Notes: generated by a model not told the origin, from the letters alone. A DNA stretch of 64,000 nt from Sphingomonas oligoaromativorans (GCF_011762195.1 NZ_JAASQK010000003.1:1-64000); one strand, 5' to 3'; counted from the first letter of the stretch, positions 39,902-50,712 are shown. A program made the numbers and translations.

Positions 39902-41227
39902 CTAGGCGGAGAGGCGCGCGACGGCGCGATCCCTGCCGATCAGGGGGAGGAGGGCGGCCATCTCCGGCCCGTGGTCGCGGCCGGTCAGGGCCTGACGCAG
40001 CGGCAGGAACAGCGCGCGGCCCTTGCGCCCCGTCTCGGCCTTGAGCGCGCCGACGAGCTGGCCCCACGGATCGGCCGACCAGTCGAGCGTTTCCGCGATG
40101 GCGGCGGCGCGGGCGCAGAAGGCCTTGTCCTCGGCCTCGAAGGCGGGCGCCGGGACGGGGCCTTCGATCATCGCCCAGCCCTCGGCGGCATCGACCAGGG
40201 TCGTCAGATTCGGGCGGATCGCCAGCCATGCCGCCTCGCTTATGCCTTCGGGCAGGCGCTCGCGGACGGCTTCATAGGGCAGGAGGTGCAGCGTCTTGGC
40301 GTTGAGCTGCGTCAGCTCCGCGGGATCGAAACGGGCGGGCGCGCGGCCCATATGCGCAAAGGCGAAGCCCTCGATCAGTTCGGCGATCGCCGCCACCGCC
40401 ACCACCGGCTCGCTGGTGCCGAGCCGCGCCAGCAGGCCGAGCATCGCCTGCGGCTCGATCCCCTGATCGCGGAGCTGCCCGACACCGATCGCGCCCTCGC
40501 GCTTGGAAAGCTTGCCGTCGGTGCCGACCAGCAGCGCCATGTGCGCGAACTGGGGCACGGCGGCGCCCAGCGCCTCGAACATCTGGAGCTGGATCGCGGT
40601 GTTGGCGACATGATCCTCGCCGCGCACGACATGGCTCACCTTCATGTCGATATCGTCGATCACGCTCGGCAGCAGATAGAGCCAGCTCCCGTCCGCGCGG
40701 CGGATCACCGGATCGCTCAAAGCCGCGCCCTCGAAATGCTGGGGGCCGCGCACGAGGTCGGTCCATTCGATCGGCTTGGCGTCGAGCCTGAAGCGCCAGT
40801 GCGGGCGGATGCCGTCGGCCTCCAGCGCCTGCCGCTCCTCGGCCGAAAGCTTCAGCGCGGCGCGGTCGTAGATCGGCGGCAGGCCGCGCCCGAGCGCCAC
40901 CTTGCGCCTGATCGACAGCTCCTCCTCGCTCTCATAGCAGGGATAGACCCGGCCGGCGGCGTGGAGCGTCTCGAAGGCGCGTTCGTACAGCGCGAAGCGG
41001 TCCGACTGGCGGACCTCGCCGTCGGGGACGAGGCCAAGCCAGCCGAGATCGGCGCGGATCGCGTCGACGAATTCCTCGGTCGACCGCGCCCGATCGGTAT
41101 CGTCGAGGCGGAGCATGAAGTGCCCGCCCGCCGCCCGCGCCGCCAGCCAGCAGACCAGAGCGGTGCGGATATTGCCGACATGGAGCCGGCCGGTGGGCGA
41201 GGGCGCGAAGCGGGTGACGACGGTCAT
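39902..41227 (-). CDS. gltX: Glutamyl-tRNA synthetase
   Basis: GluRS charges tRNA-Glu and in many alphaproteobacteria also tRNA-Gln. The 441-residue class I enzyme has the HIGH-like motif [17 protein letters not shown] and the KMSKS-like motif [10 protein letters not shown]. It is about 30 residues shorter than the E. coli enzyme. Alphaproteobacteria often have two GluRS genes, and this length fits the shorter copy. It heads the transcript that continues into the riboflavin genes. Confidence 0.95.
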   Translation of the reverse strand: MTVVTRFAPSPTGRLHVGNIRTALVCWLAARAAGGHFMLRLDDTDRARSTEEFVDAIRADLGWLGLVPDGEVRQSDRFALYERAFETLHAAGRVYPCYESEEELSIRRKVALGRGLPPIYDRAALKLSAEERQALEADGIRPHWRFRLDAKPIEWTDLVRGPQHFEGAALSDPVIRRADGSWLYLLPSVIDDIDMKVSHVVRGEDHVANTAIQLQMFEALGAAVPQFAHMALLVGTDGKLSKREGAIGVGQLRDQGIEPQAMLGLLARLGTSEPVVAVAAIAELIEGFAFAHMGRAPARFDPAELTQLNAKTLHLLPYEAVRERLPEGISEAAWLAIRPNLTTLVDAAEGWAMIEGPVPAPAFEAEDKAFCARAAAIAETLDWSADPWGQLVGALKAETGRKGRALFLPLRQALTGRDHGPEMAALLPLIGRDRAVARLSA

Positions 41228-41339
41228 GGGGCGCTCTCTAGCAGCCTGTGGCAGGTCGGCAACTTGGCAGGCGCGCGACTCGCCGCTAAGGCGCGCGGAC
41301 AGATGCCCGCCTGAGCGGTGCCGCTGGGGATATTCGTCC

Positions 41340-42275
41340 ATGAAACTGCTGTCGGGCAACTCGAACCTGACGTTGGCGAAGGAAATCGCCGACTATCTCG
41401 ACATCCCGCTGACCAAGGCGAGCGTCCGCCGCTTCGCCGACGAGGAGATCTTCGTCGAGATCCAGGAGAATGTGCGGGGCGAGGACGTGTTCGTCGTCCA
41501 GTCGACCGCCTTCCCGGTCAACGACAATCTCATGGAGCTGCTCATCATCATCGACGCGCTGAAGCGCGCGTCGGCGCGGCGGATCACGGCGGTGCTCCCC
41601 TATTTCGGCTATGCGCGCCAGGATCGGAAGCCCGGCCCCCGCACGCCGATCTCGGCCAAGCTGGTGGCGAATCTGGTGACGGTGGCGGGCGCCGACCGCG
41701 TGCTGTCGGTCGATCTCCATGCCGGGCAGATCCAGGGCTTCTTCGATATCCCGACCGACAATCTCTATGCCGCGCCGGTGATGTCGGCCGACATCCTCGC
41801 GCGCTTCTCGGGCAGGAACCTGATGGTCGTCTCGCCCGACGTCGGCGGCGTGGTGCGTGCCCGCGCGCTCTCCAAGCGGCTCAACAACGCGCCGCTCGCC
41901 ATCGTCGACAAGCGCCGCGAGAAGCCGGGCGAATCGGAGGTGATGAACATCATCGGCGATCCGGCGGGGCGCTTCTGCATCCTCGTCGACGATATCGTCG
42001 ATTCGGCCGGCACGCTCTGCAACGCGGCCGCCGCGCTGCGGGAGGCGGGGGCCGAGGACGTGGTGGCCTATGTGAGCCATGGCGTTCTTTCGGGCGGCGC
42101 CGTGGCGCGGGTCGAGGGCTCGCAGCTTTCCGAACTGGTGGTGACCGATTCGATCGCCGCCCCGCCGGCGGTGGCCGGGGCGGAGAAGGTCCGCCAGCTT
42201 CCGATCGCGCCGCTGCTCGCCGAGGCGATCAAGCGCATCGCCGACGAAAGCTCGGTGTCGAGCCTGTTCGACTGA
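41340..42275 (+). CDS. prs: Ribose-phosphate pyrophosphokinase
   Basis: Prs makes PRPP for nucleotide, histidine and tryptophan synthesis. The 311-residue protein has [27 protein letters not shown], the flexible-loop region [39 protein letters not shown] and the PRPP-binding loop [18 protein letters not shown]. It diverges from gltX across 112 bases and ends 16 bases from the convergent VOC gene. Confidence 0.97.
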   Translation: MKLLSGNSNLTLAKEIADYLDIPLTKASVRRFADEEIFVEIQENVRGEDVFVVQSTAFPVNDNLMELLIIIDALKRASARRITAVLPYFGYARQDRKPGPRTPISAKLVANLVTVAGADRVLSVDLHAGQIQGFFDIPTDNLYAAPVMSADILARFSGRNLMVVSPDVGGVVRARALSKRLNNAPLAIVDKRREKPGESEVMNIIGDPAGRFCILVDDIVDSAGTLCNAAAALREAGAEDVVAYVSHGVLSGGAVARVEGSQLSELVVTDSIAAPPAVAGAEKVRQLPIAPLLAEAIKRIADESSVSSLFD

Positions 42276-42291
42276 TCCGGCGGGGGCGTCG

Positions 42292-42732
42292 TCAGGCGTC
42301 CGCCGGCGGCGGGGCGAACGGATCGTAGCTGCCGAAGCTCCACACATTGCCCTCCGGGTCGCGCGCCGTGTAGCCGCGGCCCGGATAGCCTTCATTGTCG
42401 TGCGGCTCGGTGAGGATGTCCGCGCCGGCCGCCCTGGCCCGATCGTGATGCGCGTCCAGGTCTTCGACGACGACATAGACGCATTGGGTGATGCCGCCGG
42501 CCTCCTGCGGCGTCTTCCAGCCGTAAAGCTCCTGCGCTTCGCCTTCCTGCGCGCTCGACAGCATCACCATATTGTTGGCCAGCAGGAGCTGGGCATGGTG
42601 GACGAGCTGCTGGTCCTCCTCGTCGGTGTAGATGGCGTGCGGCACGAAGCCGAAGGCGTCGCAAAGGAAGAGGATCGCCTGCGGAGCGTCCTCATAGCGC
42701 AGGCAGGGGATGATCGCGGGGCGGACGGACAT
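42292..42732 (-). CDS. VOC-superfamily (glyoxalase/bleomycin-resistance-like) protein
   Basis: The 146-residue protein has the paired beta-alpha-beta-beta-beta VOC fold (AIIPCLRYEDAPQAILFLCDAFGF, VVVEDLDAHHDRARAAGADIL, GYTARDPEGNVWSFGSYDPF). It resembles PhnB-like members. Some metal ligands (the histidine in HHAQLLLANNMVML, the terminal-strand site) are recognisable, but the substrate is not. Confidence 0.82.
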   Translation of the reverse strand: MSVRPAIIPCLRYEDAPQAILFLCDAFGFVPHAIYTDEEDQQLVHHAQLLLANNMVMLSSAQEGEAQELYGWKTPQEAGGITQCVYVVVEDLDAHHDRARAAGADILTEPHDNEGYPGRGYTARDPEGNVWSFGSYDPFAPPPADA

Positions 42733-42800
42733 GATTCGGGGCTCCCCGTACGGGCGGAACGATGGCAGGGAGCCTAGACGCTTTCGTAAGGGCCGACCAC

Positions 42801-43580
42801 ATGACCGTAGCCGACCGTTCCGCCGACATCGCCATCGCCCACGCTCTCGCCGAGGCGGCGGGGGCGGCGATCCGCCCCTTCTTCCGCAACCGCTTCGATC
42901 GCGAGCAGAAGGCCGACGCCTCGCCCGTCACCGAGGCCGACCGCGCCGCCGAGGCCGCGATGCGCGCGATCCTCGAAGAACGCTGCTCGGAGGACGGCAT
43001 CGTCGGCGAGGAATATGGCACCGTCCGCGAGGAGGCCGCCCGCGTCTGGGTGCTCGATCCGATCGACGGCACGCGCGCCTTCGTCACCGGGCGGCCGCTG
43101 TTCGGCACGCTGATCGCGCTGCTGGAGGAGGGGCGCCCGGTTATCGGCGTGATCGACCAGCCGATCCTCCACGAGCGCTGGACCGGCGCCGAAGGCGAGC
43201 GCACCCGCTTCAATCAGGGCTTCGCGGGCGTGCGCCACTGCGCGCACCTCGCCGAGGCGCATTTCGGCAGCACCGCGCCCGCCGCCTTCTCGGGCGACCA
43301 GCTCGACGCCTATACCCGCGTGACGCAGGACGCCCGCGACGCGATCTGGGGCGGCGACTGCTATAATTACGGCCTCGTCGCCCTCGGCCAGCTCGACGGC
43401 GTGATCGAGGCGAATCTCAAGCTCTACGACTTCGCCGCGCTGGTGCCCGTGGTCGAGGGCGCGGGCGGCGTGATGCGCGACTGGAAGGGCCAGCCGCTGG
43501 GGCAGGGGAGTGACGGCCGCGTCGTCGCTTTGGGCGATTCGCGCCTGCTGGAGCCGGTGCTGGAGCGGCTGGGCGGCTGA
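42801..43580 (+). CDS. hisN: Histidinol-phosphatase, inositol monophosphatase type
   Basis: HisN removes phosphate from histidinol phosphate in histidine synthesis. The 259-residue Mg-dependent phosphatase has GEEYG, the metal motif DPIDGTRAF and WGGDCYNYGLVALGQLDGVIEA, as in alphaproteobacterial HisN. A generic inositol monophosphatase role is the alternative. The ATG at 42801 is preferred; an upstream in-frame ATG lies in the divergent promoter region. hisC is 7 kb away. Confidence 0.86.
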   Translation: MTVADRSADIAIAHALAEAAGAAIRPFFRNRFDREQKADASPVTEADRAAEAAMRAILEERCSEDGIVGEEYGTVREEAARVWVLDPIDGTRAFVTGRPLFGTLIALLEEGRPVIGVIDQPILHERWTGAEGERTRFNQGFAGVRHCAHLAEAHFGSTAPAAFSGDQLDAYTRVTQDARDAIWGGDCYNYGLVALGQLDGVIEANLKLYDFAALVPVVEGAGGVMRDWKGQPLGQGSDGRVVALGDSRLLEPVLERLGG

Positions 43581-43593
43581 TCTGCCCGCGCGG

Positions 43594-43621
43594 TTGCATC
43601 GAATCGGCAGACCCCCTATAG
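43594..43621 (+). promoter_or_regulatory. Probable sigma-70 promoter for rpmI-rplT
   Basis: TTGCAT (43594-43599) and CTATAG (43616-43621) are separated by 16 bases, and a start site would fall about 75 bases before the rpmI ATG. That leaves room for a leader, which in other bacteria is where L20 represses this operon. Confidence 0.5.
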
Positions 43622-43702
43622 GCCCGCGCTTCGATCGAGGGATCGTCCGGCTGTAAGGGCTGCCGTGGCGTGTCCGCAATCGACATCAAAAAGGAGTCGA
43701 AA

Positions 43703-43906
43703 ATGCCCAAGCTCAAGACGAAGAGCGGCGTGAAGAAGCGCTTCAAGCTCACCGCCACCGGCAAGGTGAAGCACGGTGTGGCCGGCAAGCGTCACCGCCT
43801 GATCAGCCATAACTCGAAGTACATCCGCACCAACCGCGGCACCACCGTGCTCGCCGAGGCCGATACGGCCCGCGTGAAGCTCTGGGCGCCCTACGGTCTG
43901 AACTAA
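43703..43906 (+). CDS. rpmI: Large ribosomal subunit protein L35
   Basis: The 67-residue basic protein opens with [20 protein letters not shown] and is a standard L35. It has an AAGGAG site. The in-frame ATG 11 codons upstream (43670) lies before that site and is rejected. It is followed by rplT after 13 bases. Confidence 0.97.
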   Translation: MPKLKTKSGVKKRFKLTATGKVKHGVAGKRHRLISHNSKYIRTNRGTTVLAEADTARVKLWAPYGLN

Positions 43907-43919
43907 GGAGTACTGAGCA

Positions 43920-44297
43920 ATGGCACGCGTCAAGCGCGGTACGACCACCCGCGCCAAGCACAACCGGATTCTTGAGGCTGCGAAGGGCTATTATGGCCGT
44001 CGCAAGAACACGATCCGCATCGCCCGTCAGGCCGTCGAGAAGGCCGGCCAGTATGCGTATCGCGACCGCAAGGTTAAGAAGCGCTCGTTCCGTGCGCTCT
44101 GGATCCAGCGTATCAACGCTGCGGTTCGCACCGAGGGTCTCACCTACGGCGTGTTCATGCACGGCCTGAAGCTCGCGAACATCGAACTGGACCGCAAGGT
44201 TCTGGCCGATCTCGCGATGCACGAGGGCGAGGCGTTCAAGGCCATCGTCGCGCAGGCCAAGGCGGCTCTGCCCGAGGGTGCCCGCGTCGCGGCCTAA
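43920..44297 (+). CDS. rplT: Large ribosomal subunit protein L20
   Basis: The 125-residue protein ([48 protein letters not shown]) is a typical L20, needed for early 50S assembly and, in several bacteria, a translational repressor of its own operon. AAGGAG lies upstream. A strong terminator follows before pheS. Confidence 0.97.
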   Translation: MARVKRGTTTRAKHNRILEAAKGYYGRRKNTIRIARQAVEKAGQYAYRDRKVKKRSFRALWIQRINAAVRTEGLTYGVFMHGLKLANIELDRKVLADLAMHEGEAFKAIVAQAKAALPEGARVAA

Positions 44298-44324
44298 TCA
44301 GCCCACGCGATGAGCTTCGGTAGA

Positions 44325-44364
44325 GGGCGCGGTGGCCGAAAGGTCGCCGCGCCCTTTGCTTTTT
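44325..44364 (+). terminator. Intrinsic terminator between rplT and pheS
   Basis: A 13-bp GC-rich stem (44325-44337 with 44342-44354, one wobble) with a GAAA tetraloop is followed by TTTGCTTTTT. This is the clearest classical terminator in the window. It could end the rpmI-rplT transcript or act as an attenuator for pheST. Confidence 0.85.
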
Positions 44365-44416
44365 GGGCCTCGTCTGTCCTAAGGGCTCGGCCATCTCTCC
44401 TATCATGCGGATCGAC

Positions 44417-45508
44417 ATGACCACCGACATCGACCAGCTCCGCCAGGAGCTTCTGAGCGCCGTGGAAGGCGCCGCCGATCTGGCCGCGCTCGAAGCCGTG
44501 CGCGTCACCGCGCTCGGCAAGCAGGGGGCGGTGACCGGCCTCCTCAAGACGCTCGGCGCGCTCTCGCCCGAAGAGCGGCAGACGACCGGCCCCCGCATTC
44601 ACAGCCTGCGCGAAGCCGTCACCGAGGCGCTGGCCACCCGCAAGGGCGCGCTCGACCGCGCCGCGCTCGATGCGCGCCTCGCCTCCGAGACGCTGGACAT
44701 GTCGCTGCCGATTGGCGGCCTTGCGACGGGCTCGGTGCATCCGGTGAGCCAGGTGATGGAAGAGCTGGCGGAAATCTTCGCCGATCTCGGCTTCGCGGTC
44801 GCGACCGGCCCCGAGATCGAGGACGACTGGCACAACTTCACCGCGCTCAACATCCCGGAAACCCATCCCGCGCGGGCCATGCACGACACGTTCTACTTCG
44901 ACGAAGTGGACGGTGAGGGGCGGCAAATGCTGCTCCGCACGCACACCTCGCCGGTGCAGATTCGCACCATGGTGTCGCAGAAGCCGCCGATCCGCATCAT
45001 CGCGCCGGGCCGCACCTATCGCTCCGACAGTGACGCCACCCACACGCCGATGTTCCATCAGGTCGAGGGCCTGGTGATCGATCGCGGCATCACCATGGGC
45101 CATCTCAAGTGGACGCTGGAGACCTTCGTCAAAGCCTTCTTCGAGCGTGACGACATCGTGCTGCGCCTGCGCCCGAGCTATTTCCCCTTCACCGAGCCTT
45201 CGATGGAGGTCGATGTCGGCTATACGCGCGACAAGTCGGGCCGCCGCATGATCGGCGGCACCGAGCCCGATGGCTGGATGGAGATTCTCGGTTCCGGCAT
45301 GGTCCACCGCAAGGTGATCGAGGCGTGCGATCTCGATCCGACCGAGTGGCAGGGCTTCGCCTTCGGCTGCGGCATCGATCGTCTGGCGATGCTCAAATAT
45401 GGCATCGACGATCTGCGCGCCTTCTTCGACGGCGATCTGCGCTGGCTTCGTCATTATGGTTTCGCGGCGCTGGATGTGCCCACGCTTGCGCAGGGAGTGG
45501 GCGCATGA
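44417..45508 (+). CDS. pheS: Phenylalanyl-tRNA synthetase alpha subunit
   Basis: PheS holds the class II catalytic core of the heterotetrameric PheRS. The 363-residue protein has the coiled-coil N-terminus, [19 protein letters not shown], the motif 2 region [45 protein letters not shown] and [18 protein letters not shown]. An ATG four codons upstream (44405) is an alternative; 44417 is chosen because CGGA lies at better spacing. Its stop overlaps pheT by ATGA. Confidence 0.95.
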   Translation: MTTDIDQLRQELLSAVEGAADLAALEAVRVTALGKQGAVTGLLKTLGALSPEERQTTGPRIHSLREAVTEALATRKGALDRAALDARLASETLDMSLPIGGLATGSVHPVSQVMEELAEIFADLGFAVATGPEIEDDWHNFTALNIPETHPARAMHDTFYFDEVDGEGRQMLLRTHTSPVQIRTMVSQKPPIRIIAPGRTYRSDSDATHTPMFHQVEGLVIDRGITMGHLKWTLETFVKAFFERDDIVLRLRPSYFPFTEPSMEVDVGYTRDKSGRRMIGGTEPDGWMEILGSGMVHRKVIEACDLDPTEWQGFAFGCGIDRLAMLKYGIDDLRAFFDGDLRWLRHYGFAALDVPTLAQGVGA

Positions 45509-47889
45509 AGTTCACGCTGAGCTGGCTCAAGGAACATCTCGACACCACCGCCGACGCCACCCAGGTGGCCGACGCGCTGACCCGCATCGGGCTGGAGGTG
45601 GAGGACATCTCCAACCCCGCCGACGTGCTGCGCCCGTTCCGCATCGCGCGCGTGCTCACCGCCGCGCCGCATCCGCAGGCGGACAAGCTCCAGGTGCTGT
45701 CGGTCGATGCGGGTGAGGGGCCGTTGCAGGTCGTCTGCGGCGCGCCGAACGCGCGCGCCGGCCTTGTCGGCATCTTCGGTGGCCCGGGGATGTATGTGCC
45801 CGGCCCGGAGATGACGCTGAAGCTCACCTCGATCCGCGGCGTCGAGTCGAACGGCATGATGTGCTCGTTCCGCGAGCTGCTGCTGGGCGAGGACCATAAT
45901 GGCATCGTCGAGCTGCCCGAGGACGCACCGGTCGGCGAGAGCTATGCCGAATGGGCGGGCCTCGACGATCCGCTTTTCGACGTGGCGATCACGCCCAACC
46001 GGCAGGACTGCATGGGCGTGCGCGGCATCGCGCGCGACCTCGCGGCGGCGGGTCTGGGGACGCTGAAGCCGCTGGCCGACGTCTATCGCATGGCCTCGCT
46101 CGCGCCGATCGCGGGCGATGGCCCCGCGCCGGACGTGCGGACGGACGATGTGGGCGGCTGCCCGGCTTTCTTCGCGCAGGCCGTGTCGGGCGTCACCAAT
46201 GGCGCCTCGCCGGAATGGATGCAGGCCAAGCTCAAGGCGATCGGCCAGAAGCCGATCTCGATGCTGGTCGACATCACCAACTTCGTGTCGATCGATCTCG
46301 GCCGCCCGCTCCATGTCTATGACCGTGCCAAGCTCACCGGCGCGCTGGTCGCGAGGCTGGCGAAGGACGGCGAGCAGGTGGTTGCGCTCAACGGCAAGAC
46401 CTACACGCTCGACGCCACGATGACCGTGATCGCCGACGATGCGGCGGTCCACGACATCGGCGGCATCATGGGCGGCGAGCATTCGGGCGTCAGCGAGACG
46501 ACCACCGACGTGCTGATCGAGTGCGCCTATTTCGATCCCGACCATATCGCGCTGACCGGCCAGAAGCTGGCGCTGACCAGCGATGCGCGCCAGCGCTTCG
46601 AGCGCGGCGTCGATCCGGCCTTCCTCGACGACGGCCTCGCCATCGCGACCAAGCTCGTGCTCGACCATTGCGGCGGCACCCCGAGCGCCATCATGCGCGC
46701 CGGCGCGGCGCCGGTGGCGGCGAAGACGGTGGCCTATGATCCGGCGCTGGTGGCGACGCTCGGTGGCATGGACGTGCCGGCCGATCGCCAGAAGGCGATA
46801 TTGGAGCGCCTCGGCTTCGTCGTGTCGGACGACTTCGCCGTCACCGTGCCGACATGGCGCCGCGACGTGGATGGCCCGGCCGATCTGGTCGAGGAAGTGA
46901 TCCGCATCGAGGGGCTCGACAAGCTTCCCTCGACGCCGCTCCCCCGCGCGGAGGGCGTCGCCAAGCCGACCGCCACGCCCGAGCAGCGCATCGAGCGCAA
47001 GGCGCGCCGTGCCGCCGCTGCGCGCGGCTTCGCCGAAGCGGTGACGTGGAGCTTCCTGTCCGAGAAGGAGGCTGCGGCCTTCGGTGGCGGACACTGGACG
47101 CTCTCCAATCCGATCAGCGAGGATCTGAAGGTGATGCGCCCGTCGCTGATCCCCGGCCTCGCCCGCGCCGCCCAGCGCAACCGCGATCGCGGCGAGCGCT
47201 CGGTCAAGCTGTTCGAACTCGGTCGCCGCTACCTCACGGACGCCGAGCGGCAGACGCTCACCGTGCTGATCGCGGGCGAAGCGCAGGGCCGCGACTGGCG
47301 GACCGGCAAGGCGCGCGGCGCCGATGCCTTCGACGCCAAGGCCGAGGCATTGGGCGTGCTGGCGGCGGCGGGGGCTCCGGTCGATCGGCTCCAACTGATC
47401 GGTCCGGGTGGCGAGACATGGCATCCGGGGCGCTCGGGCCAGCTTGGCCTTGGGCCGAAGATGATCCTCGCGACCTTCGGCGAGCTCCACCCCGAGACGC
47501 TGCGCGCGCTCGATGTCGAAGGCCCGGTGGTCGCGGCCGAGATCTATCTCGATGCGATCCCCGCCAAGCGCGACACCGGCCGCACCCGTGCCGCCTATGC
47601 GCCGGCGGCGTTGCAGGCGGTACGTCGCGACTTCGCCTTCCTCGTCGCGGCCGATCTTCAGGCCGACAAGCTGATCCGCGCCATCCAGGGTGCGGACAAG
47701 CAGGCGATCGTTGAGGTCTCGCTGTTCGACGTGTTCACCGGGCAGGGTGTACCCGAGGGGCAGAAGTCGCTTGGGCTTGAGGTGGTGTTGCAGCCGACCG
47801 ACAAGAGCTTCGACGAGGCGGCCTTGAAGGCCATCGCGGACAAGATCGTCTCGGCGGCGGCCAAGCAGGGAGCGACGCTCCGTGGCTGA
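45505..47889 (+). CDS. pheT: Phenylalanyl-tRNA synthetase beta subunit
   Basis: PheT supplies tRNA binding and editing to PheRS. The 794-residue protein opens with [14 protein letters not shown] and has an EMAP-like tRNA-binding domain ([23 protein letters not shown]), the B3/B4 editing domain ([30 protein letters not shown]), B5 and a C-terminal anticodon-binding domain ([21 protein letters not shown]). It is coupled to pheS and overlaps the DUF1737 gene by eight bases. Confidence 0.97.
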   Translation: MKFTLSWLKEHLDTTADATQVADALTRIGLEVEDISNPADVLRPFRIARVLTAAPHPQADKLQVLSVDAGEGPLQVVCGAPNARAGLVGIFGGPGMYVPGPEMTLKLTSIRGVESNGMMCSFRELLLGEDHNGIVELPEDAPVGESYAEWAGLDDPLFDVAITPNRQDCMGVRGIARDLAAAGLGTLKPLADVYRMASLAPIAGDGPAPDVRTDDVGGCPAFFAQAVSGVTNGASPEWMQAKLKAIGQKPISMLVDITNFVSIDLGRPLHVYDRAKLTGALVARLAKDGEQVVALNGKTYTLDATMTVIADDAAVHDIGGIMGGEHSGVSETTTDVLIECAYFDPDHIALTGQKLALTSDARQRFERGVDPAFLDDGLAIATKLVLDHCGGTPSAIMRAGAAPVAAKTVAYDPALVATLGGMDVPADRQKAILERLGFVVSDDFAVTVPTWRRDVDGPADLVEEVIRIEGLDKLPSTPLPRAEGVAKPTATPEQRIERKARRAAAARGFAEAVTWSFLSEKEAAAFGGGHWTLSNPISEDLKVMRPSLIPGLARAAQRNRDRGERSVKLFELGRRYLTDAERQTLTVLIAGEAQGRDWRTGKARGADAFDAKAEALGVLAAAGAPVDRLQLIGPGGETWHPGRSGQLGLGPKMILATFGELHPETLRALDVEGPVVAAEIYLDAIPAKRDTGRTRAAYAPAALQAVRRDFAFLVAADLQADKLIRAIQGADKQAIVEVSLFDVFTGQGVPEGQKSLGLEVVLQPTDKSFDEAALKAIADKIVSAAAKQGATLRG

Positions 47890-48100
47890 GGATGCGGCCA
47901 TGCCGCCCGAGGGCAAGCTCGTTTACCGCCTGCTGACCGGCAAGGACGACGATGCCTTCTGCCGCCGCGTCTCGGAGGCGCTGGCGATGGGCTATACGCT
48001 CTATGGCTCGCCCTCGATCAGCTACAATGGCGAGCATCCGATCGTGGCCCAAGCCGTGCTGTGGAGCGGCCAGCGTAAGGCGGCGATCGGGGAGGCCTGA
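47882..48100 (+). CDS. DUF1737 small protein
   Basis: The 72-residue protein (LVYRLLTGKDDDAFCRRVSEALAMGYTLYGSPSISYNG) matches the DUF1737 pattern of short proteins with no known role. The GTG at 47882 overlaps the end of pheT; an ATG at 47900 is the alternative. A palindromic hairpin follows immediately. Confidence 0.8.
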   Translation: MAEDAAMPPEGKLVYRLLTGKDDDAFCRRVSEALAMGYTLYGSPSISYNGEHPIVAQAVLWSGQRKAAIGEA

Positions 48101-48107
48101 GCCTTTC

Positions 48108-48136
48108 CGTCATCCCGGACTTGATCCGGGATGACG
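48108..48136. repeat. Palindromic repeat acting as a shared 3' hairpin
   Basis: A 12-bp perfect stem (48108-48119 with 48125-48136) with a CTTGA loop lies between the convergent DUF1737 and metW genes. I recall the sequence CATCCCGGACTTGATCCGGGATG as a highly abundant dispersed repeat in sphingomonads and other alphaproteobacteria. It probably terminates or stabilises both transcripts. Confidence 0.75.
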
Positions 48137-48148
48137 AATGGGAAGGCG

Positions 48149-48745
48149 TTATCCCCGCCGGATCAGGAACACCGCGTGCTCGGCGCGGAAATTGGCGGCG
48201 GCCGCGCTGGTGAGCCTGTCGCCGTTCAGGAACCACGCCCCTTCGGTGACGATGTCGCGCTCCTTCAGGAAGGCGCGGAAATCGTCGATGGTCAGGTGGT
48301 GGATATTGGGCGTCGCATACCAGGCGACGGGCAGCGTCCGCGTCACCGGCATCCTTCCGCCCCACATCAGCGAGGCGCGCACCCTCCAGTAAGCGAAGTT
48401 GGGGAAGGACACGAACGCCTTGCGCCCGATCCGCAGCAGCTCGTCGAGCACCTTGTCGGGCGCGCGCGTGGTCTGGAGCGTCTGGCTCAGGATCGCATAG
48501 TCGAAGGCGTCGGACGGATAGTCGGCCAGATCCTCGTCGGCGTCGCCCTGCACCACCGAGAGGCCGCGCCCGACCGCGCTCGCCACATTGGCCGCATCGA
48601 TCTCGATCCCGCGCGCGTCGGCGGCGGCCCGATCGCGCAGCGCCGCCATCAGCGCGCCGTCGCCGCAGCCGACATCCAGCACGCGGCTGCCGGGCGCGAC
48701 ATTGTCGGCGATGATCGCGAGGTCGGGGCGCAGTGTCTCGCTCAT
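48149..48745 (-). CDS. metW: Methionine biosynthesis protein MetW
   Basis: MetW is a methyltransferase-fold protein that works with MetX in homoserine acylation. The 198-residue protein has the SAM-like motif VLDVGCGDGALMAAL and the MetW signature DYAILSQTLQTTRAPDKVLDELLRIGRKAFVSFPNFAYWR. The start overlaps the GNAT gene stop by ATGA (48742-48745). Confidence 0.94.
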   Translation of the reverse strand: MSETLRPDLAIIADNVAPGSRVLDVGCGDGALMAALRDRAAADARGIEIDAANVASAVGRGLSVVQGDADEDLADYPSDAFDYAILSQTLQTTRAPDKVLDELLRIGRKAFVSFPNFAYWRVRASLMWGGRMPVTRTLPVAWYATPNIHHLTIDDFRAFLKERDIVTEGAWFLNGDRLTSAAAANFRAEHAVFLIRRG

Positions 48746-49161
48746 CGGCGGTAGATATCCGGGACGGTGATTTCGAGCAGCCGCTCGGGGTGTGCGACCG
48801 GCTGCCAGCCGAGCGCCTCATAGACGCCATGCGCGTCGAGCGTGGCGAGGAACCAGCGGCGCAGGCCCTGCAACTCATGATGCTCCATCAGCGCGCGAAC
48901 CATGGCGCGGCCGATACCCTCCCCGCGTGCTTCCTCCAGCACGAAGACGTCGGCGAGATAGGCGAAGGTCGCGCGATCCGACACGACACGGGCGAAGCCG
49001 ATCTGCCGACGCTCGCGATAGGCGCCGACGCAGAGCGATCCGGCGATGGCGCGCGCCACCGTCTCGCGCGGGATGCCGGGCGACCAGTAGCTGGTCGTCA
49101 GGAAGCCGTGGATCGTGTCGAGATCGAGTTCGGCCGGGTCGAAGGACAGGGAATGGCTCAT
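48742..49161 (-). CDS. GNAT-family N-acetyltransferase
   Basis: The 139-residue protein has the acetyl-CoA-binding loop [16 protein letters not shown] and typical GNAT strands ([45 protein letters not shown]). The acceptor is unknown. It sits between metX and metW with four-base overlaps on both sides, so it is co-translated with the methionine genes. Confidence 0.85.
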   Translation of the reverse strand: MSHSLSFDPAELDLDTIHGFLTTSYWSPGIPRETVARAIAGSLCVGAYRERRQIGFARVVSDRATFAYLADVFVLEEARGEGIGRAMVRALMEHHELQGLRRWFLATLDAHGVYEALGWQPVAHPERLLEITVPDIYRR

Positions 49162-50273
49162 AGCCCGCCCGCTTTCAGGAAGCCGTCGACCACGCGGAAC
49201 AGCTCGGGCACGTCGAGCAGGAAGGCGTCATGGCCGAAGGGGGAGGAAAGCTCGACGAAGCTCGCCGCCGCGCCCGCCGCGTTCAGCGCATGGACGATGC
49301 CGCGCGATTCGCGGGTGGGGTAGAGCCAGTCGGTGTCGAAGGAGACGAGGCAGAAGCGCGTTTTCGATCCCCGGAAGGCGTCGGCGAGGCGGCCGCCATG
49401 CTCCTCGGCGAGGTCGAAATAATCCATCGCCCGAGTGATGTAGAGATAGGAGTTGGCGTCGAAGCGATCGGTGAAGCTGATCCCCTGATGGCGCAGATAG
49501 CTTTCCACCTGAAAGTCGGCGTCGAAGCCGAAACCCTTTGCGTCACGGGCCTGCAGGCGCCGCCCGAACTTCTCGGTGAGGCCCGCTTCGGAGAGATAGG
49601 TGATGTGCGCCGCCATCCGCGCGACCGAAAGCCCGGCGGCGGGCGGGTCGTTCGCCTCGTAATAGTCGCCGCCGCGCCACTTCGGATCGGCCATGATCGC
49701 CTGCCTGCCGACCTCGTGGAAGGCGATGTTTTGCGCCGAGTGCCGTGCGGCGGACGCGATGATGACGGCGGACTTCACGCGCTCGGGGTAAGTCGCGGCC
49801 CATTCGAGCACCTGCATCCCGCCCATCGATCCGCCGACGGCGGTGAGCGTGCGGACGCCGAGATGGTCCATCAGCATCGCCTGCGCGCGGACCATGTCGC
49901 GGACGGTGATGACCGGGAAGCGCATCGCATAGGGGCTGCCGTCGGCTGCGGCGGTCGCCGGGCCGGACGAGCCCATGCACGATCCGATCACGTTCGAGCA
50001 GATGATGAAGTGCCGCGCCGGGTCGATCGGCTTGCCTTCGCCCACCATGCGCGTCCACCAGCCGGGCTTGCCGGTGCGCGGGTGGGTGCTGGCGACATGA
50101 TGGTCGCCGGTCAGCGCGTGGCAGATCAGGATGGCGTTGCCGCCGTCCGCGTTCAGCCGGCCGTAGGTTTCGTAGGCGATGGTGACGGGGGACAGGCTCT
50201 GCCCGCCGTCGAGCGCCAGCGGCCCCGGCAGGGTGACACTGCGCGCCGGTCCGAAACGCTCGTCATGCTCCAT
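49158..50273 (-). CDS. metX: Homoserine O-acyltransferase MetX
   Basis: MetX acylates homoserine with acetyl- or succinyl-CoA in methionine synthesis. The 371-residue alpha/beta-hydrolase-fold protein has CHALTGDHH, the nucleophile S149 in [13 protein letters not shown], an acid in SFDTDWLYP and the histidine in [11 protein letters not shown]. Whether acetyl- or succinyl-CoA is used cannot be settled by eye. It heads the metX-GNAT-metW unit. Confidence 0.95.
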   Translation of the reverse strand: MEHDERFGPARSVTLPGPLALDGGQSLSPVTIAYETYGRLNADGGNAILICHALTGDHHVASTHPRTGKPGWWTRMVGEGKPIDPARHFIICSNVIGSCMGSSGPATAAADGSPYAMRFPVITVRDMVRAQAMLMDHLGVRTLTAVGGSMGGMQVLEWAATYPERVKSAVIIASAARHSAQNIAFHEVGRQAIMADPKWRGGDYYEANDPPAAGLSVARMAAHITYLSEAGLTEKFGRRLQARDAKGFGFDADFQVESYLRHQGISFTDRFDANSYLYITRAMDYFDLAEEHGGRLADAFRGSKTRFCLVSFDTDWLYPTRESRGIVHALNAAGAAASFVELSSPFGHDAFLLDVPELFRVVDGFLKAGGL

Positions 50274-50313
50274 GGCGACCGCGCTAGGGGCGGCCGGGAA
50301 GGCTTGTCAATCG

Positions 50314-50712
50314 TCAGCGTCCCGAGACGGCCCTGAGCCACGCCTCCATCTCCACGCCGAGCAGCGGCGGATTGTGCAGCGACGAGGCCGAGAGATCGAC
50401 ATAGCGCGCATCCGCGGTGCCGGCCGAGAGGCTGAGGATGCCCATCGTCGCCAGGGCCGCGAGGCCGCCCGACGGGCCGAGCCCGCGCACCACCATCGCC
50501 ATCAGGAAAACGCCGGCCCCCAGCGCGAAGAGCGCGCAGCCCCACGCCACGAGCGCCACCGGCAGGCCGGCGCGATCCGCGCAGAGCAGCAGCGGCACCG
50601 CCAGCGCCAGCATCCACGGGGCATCGCGGCGGAGCGCCGCCTGGGCGAGCGAGGCGCCGAACGCGCCCACGAGGAGGAGATGGATGGTCTCCATCGGTAC
50701 ACCGAGCAACAT
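50314..50712 (-). CDS. Hypothetical multi-helix membrane protein
   Basis: The 132-residue protein has about four hydrophobic stretches (METIHLLLVGAFGASLAQAAL, WMLALAVPLLLCAD, LVAWGCALFALGAGVFLMAMVV, LAALATMGILSLSAG) and a polar tail (SASSLHNPPLLGVEMEAWLR). No family is recognised. The start is uncertain: ATG at 50712 with a weak AAGG site, or ATG at 50694. Confidence 0.6.
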   Translation of the reverse strand: MLLGVPMETIHLLLVGAFGASLAQAALRRDAPWMLALAVPLLLCADRAGLPVALVAWGCALFALGAGVFLMAMVVRGLGPSGGLAALATMGILSLSAGTADARYVDLSASSLHNPPLLGVEMEAWLRAVSGR

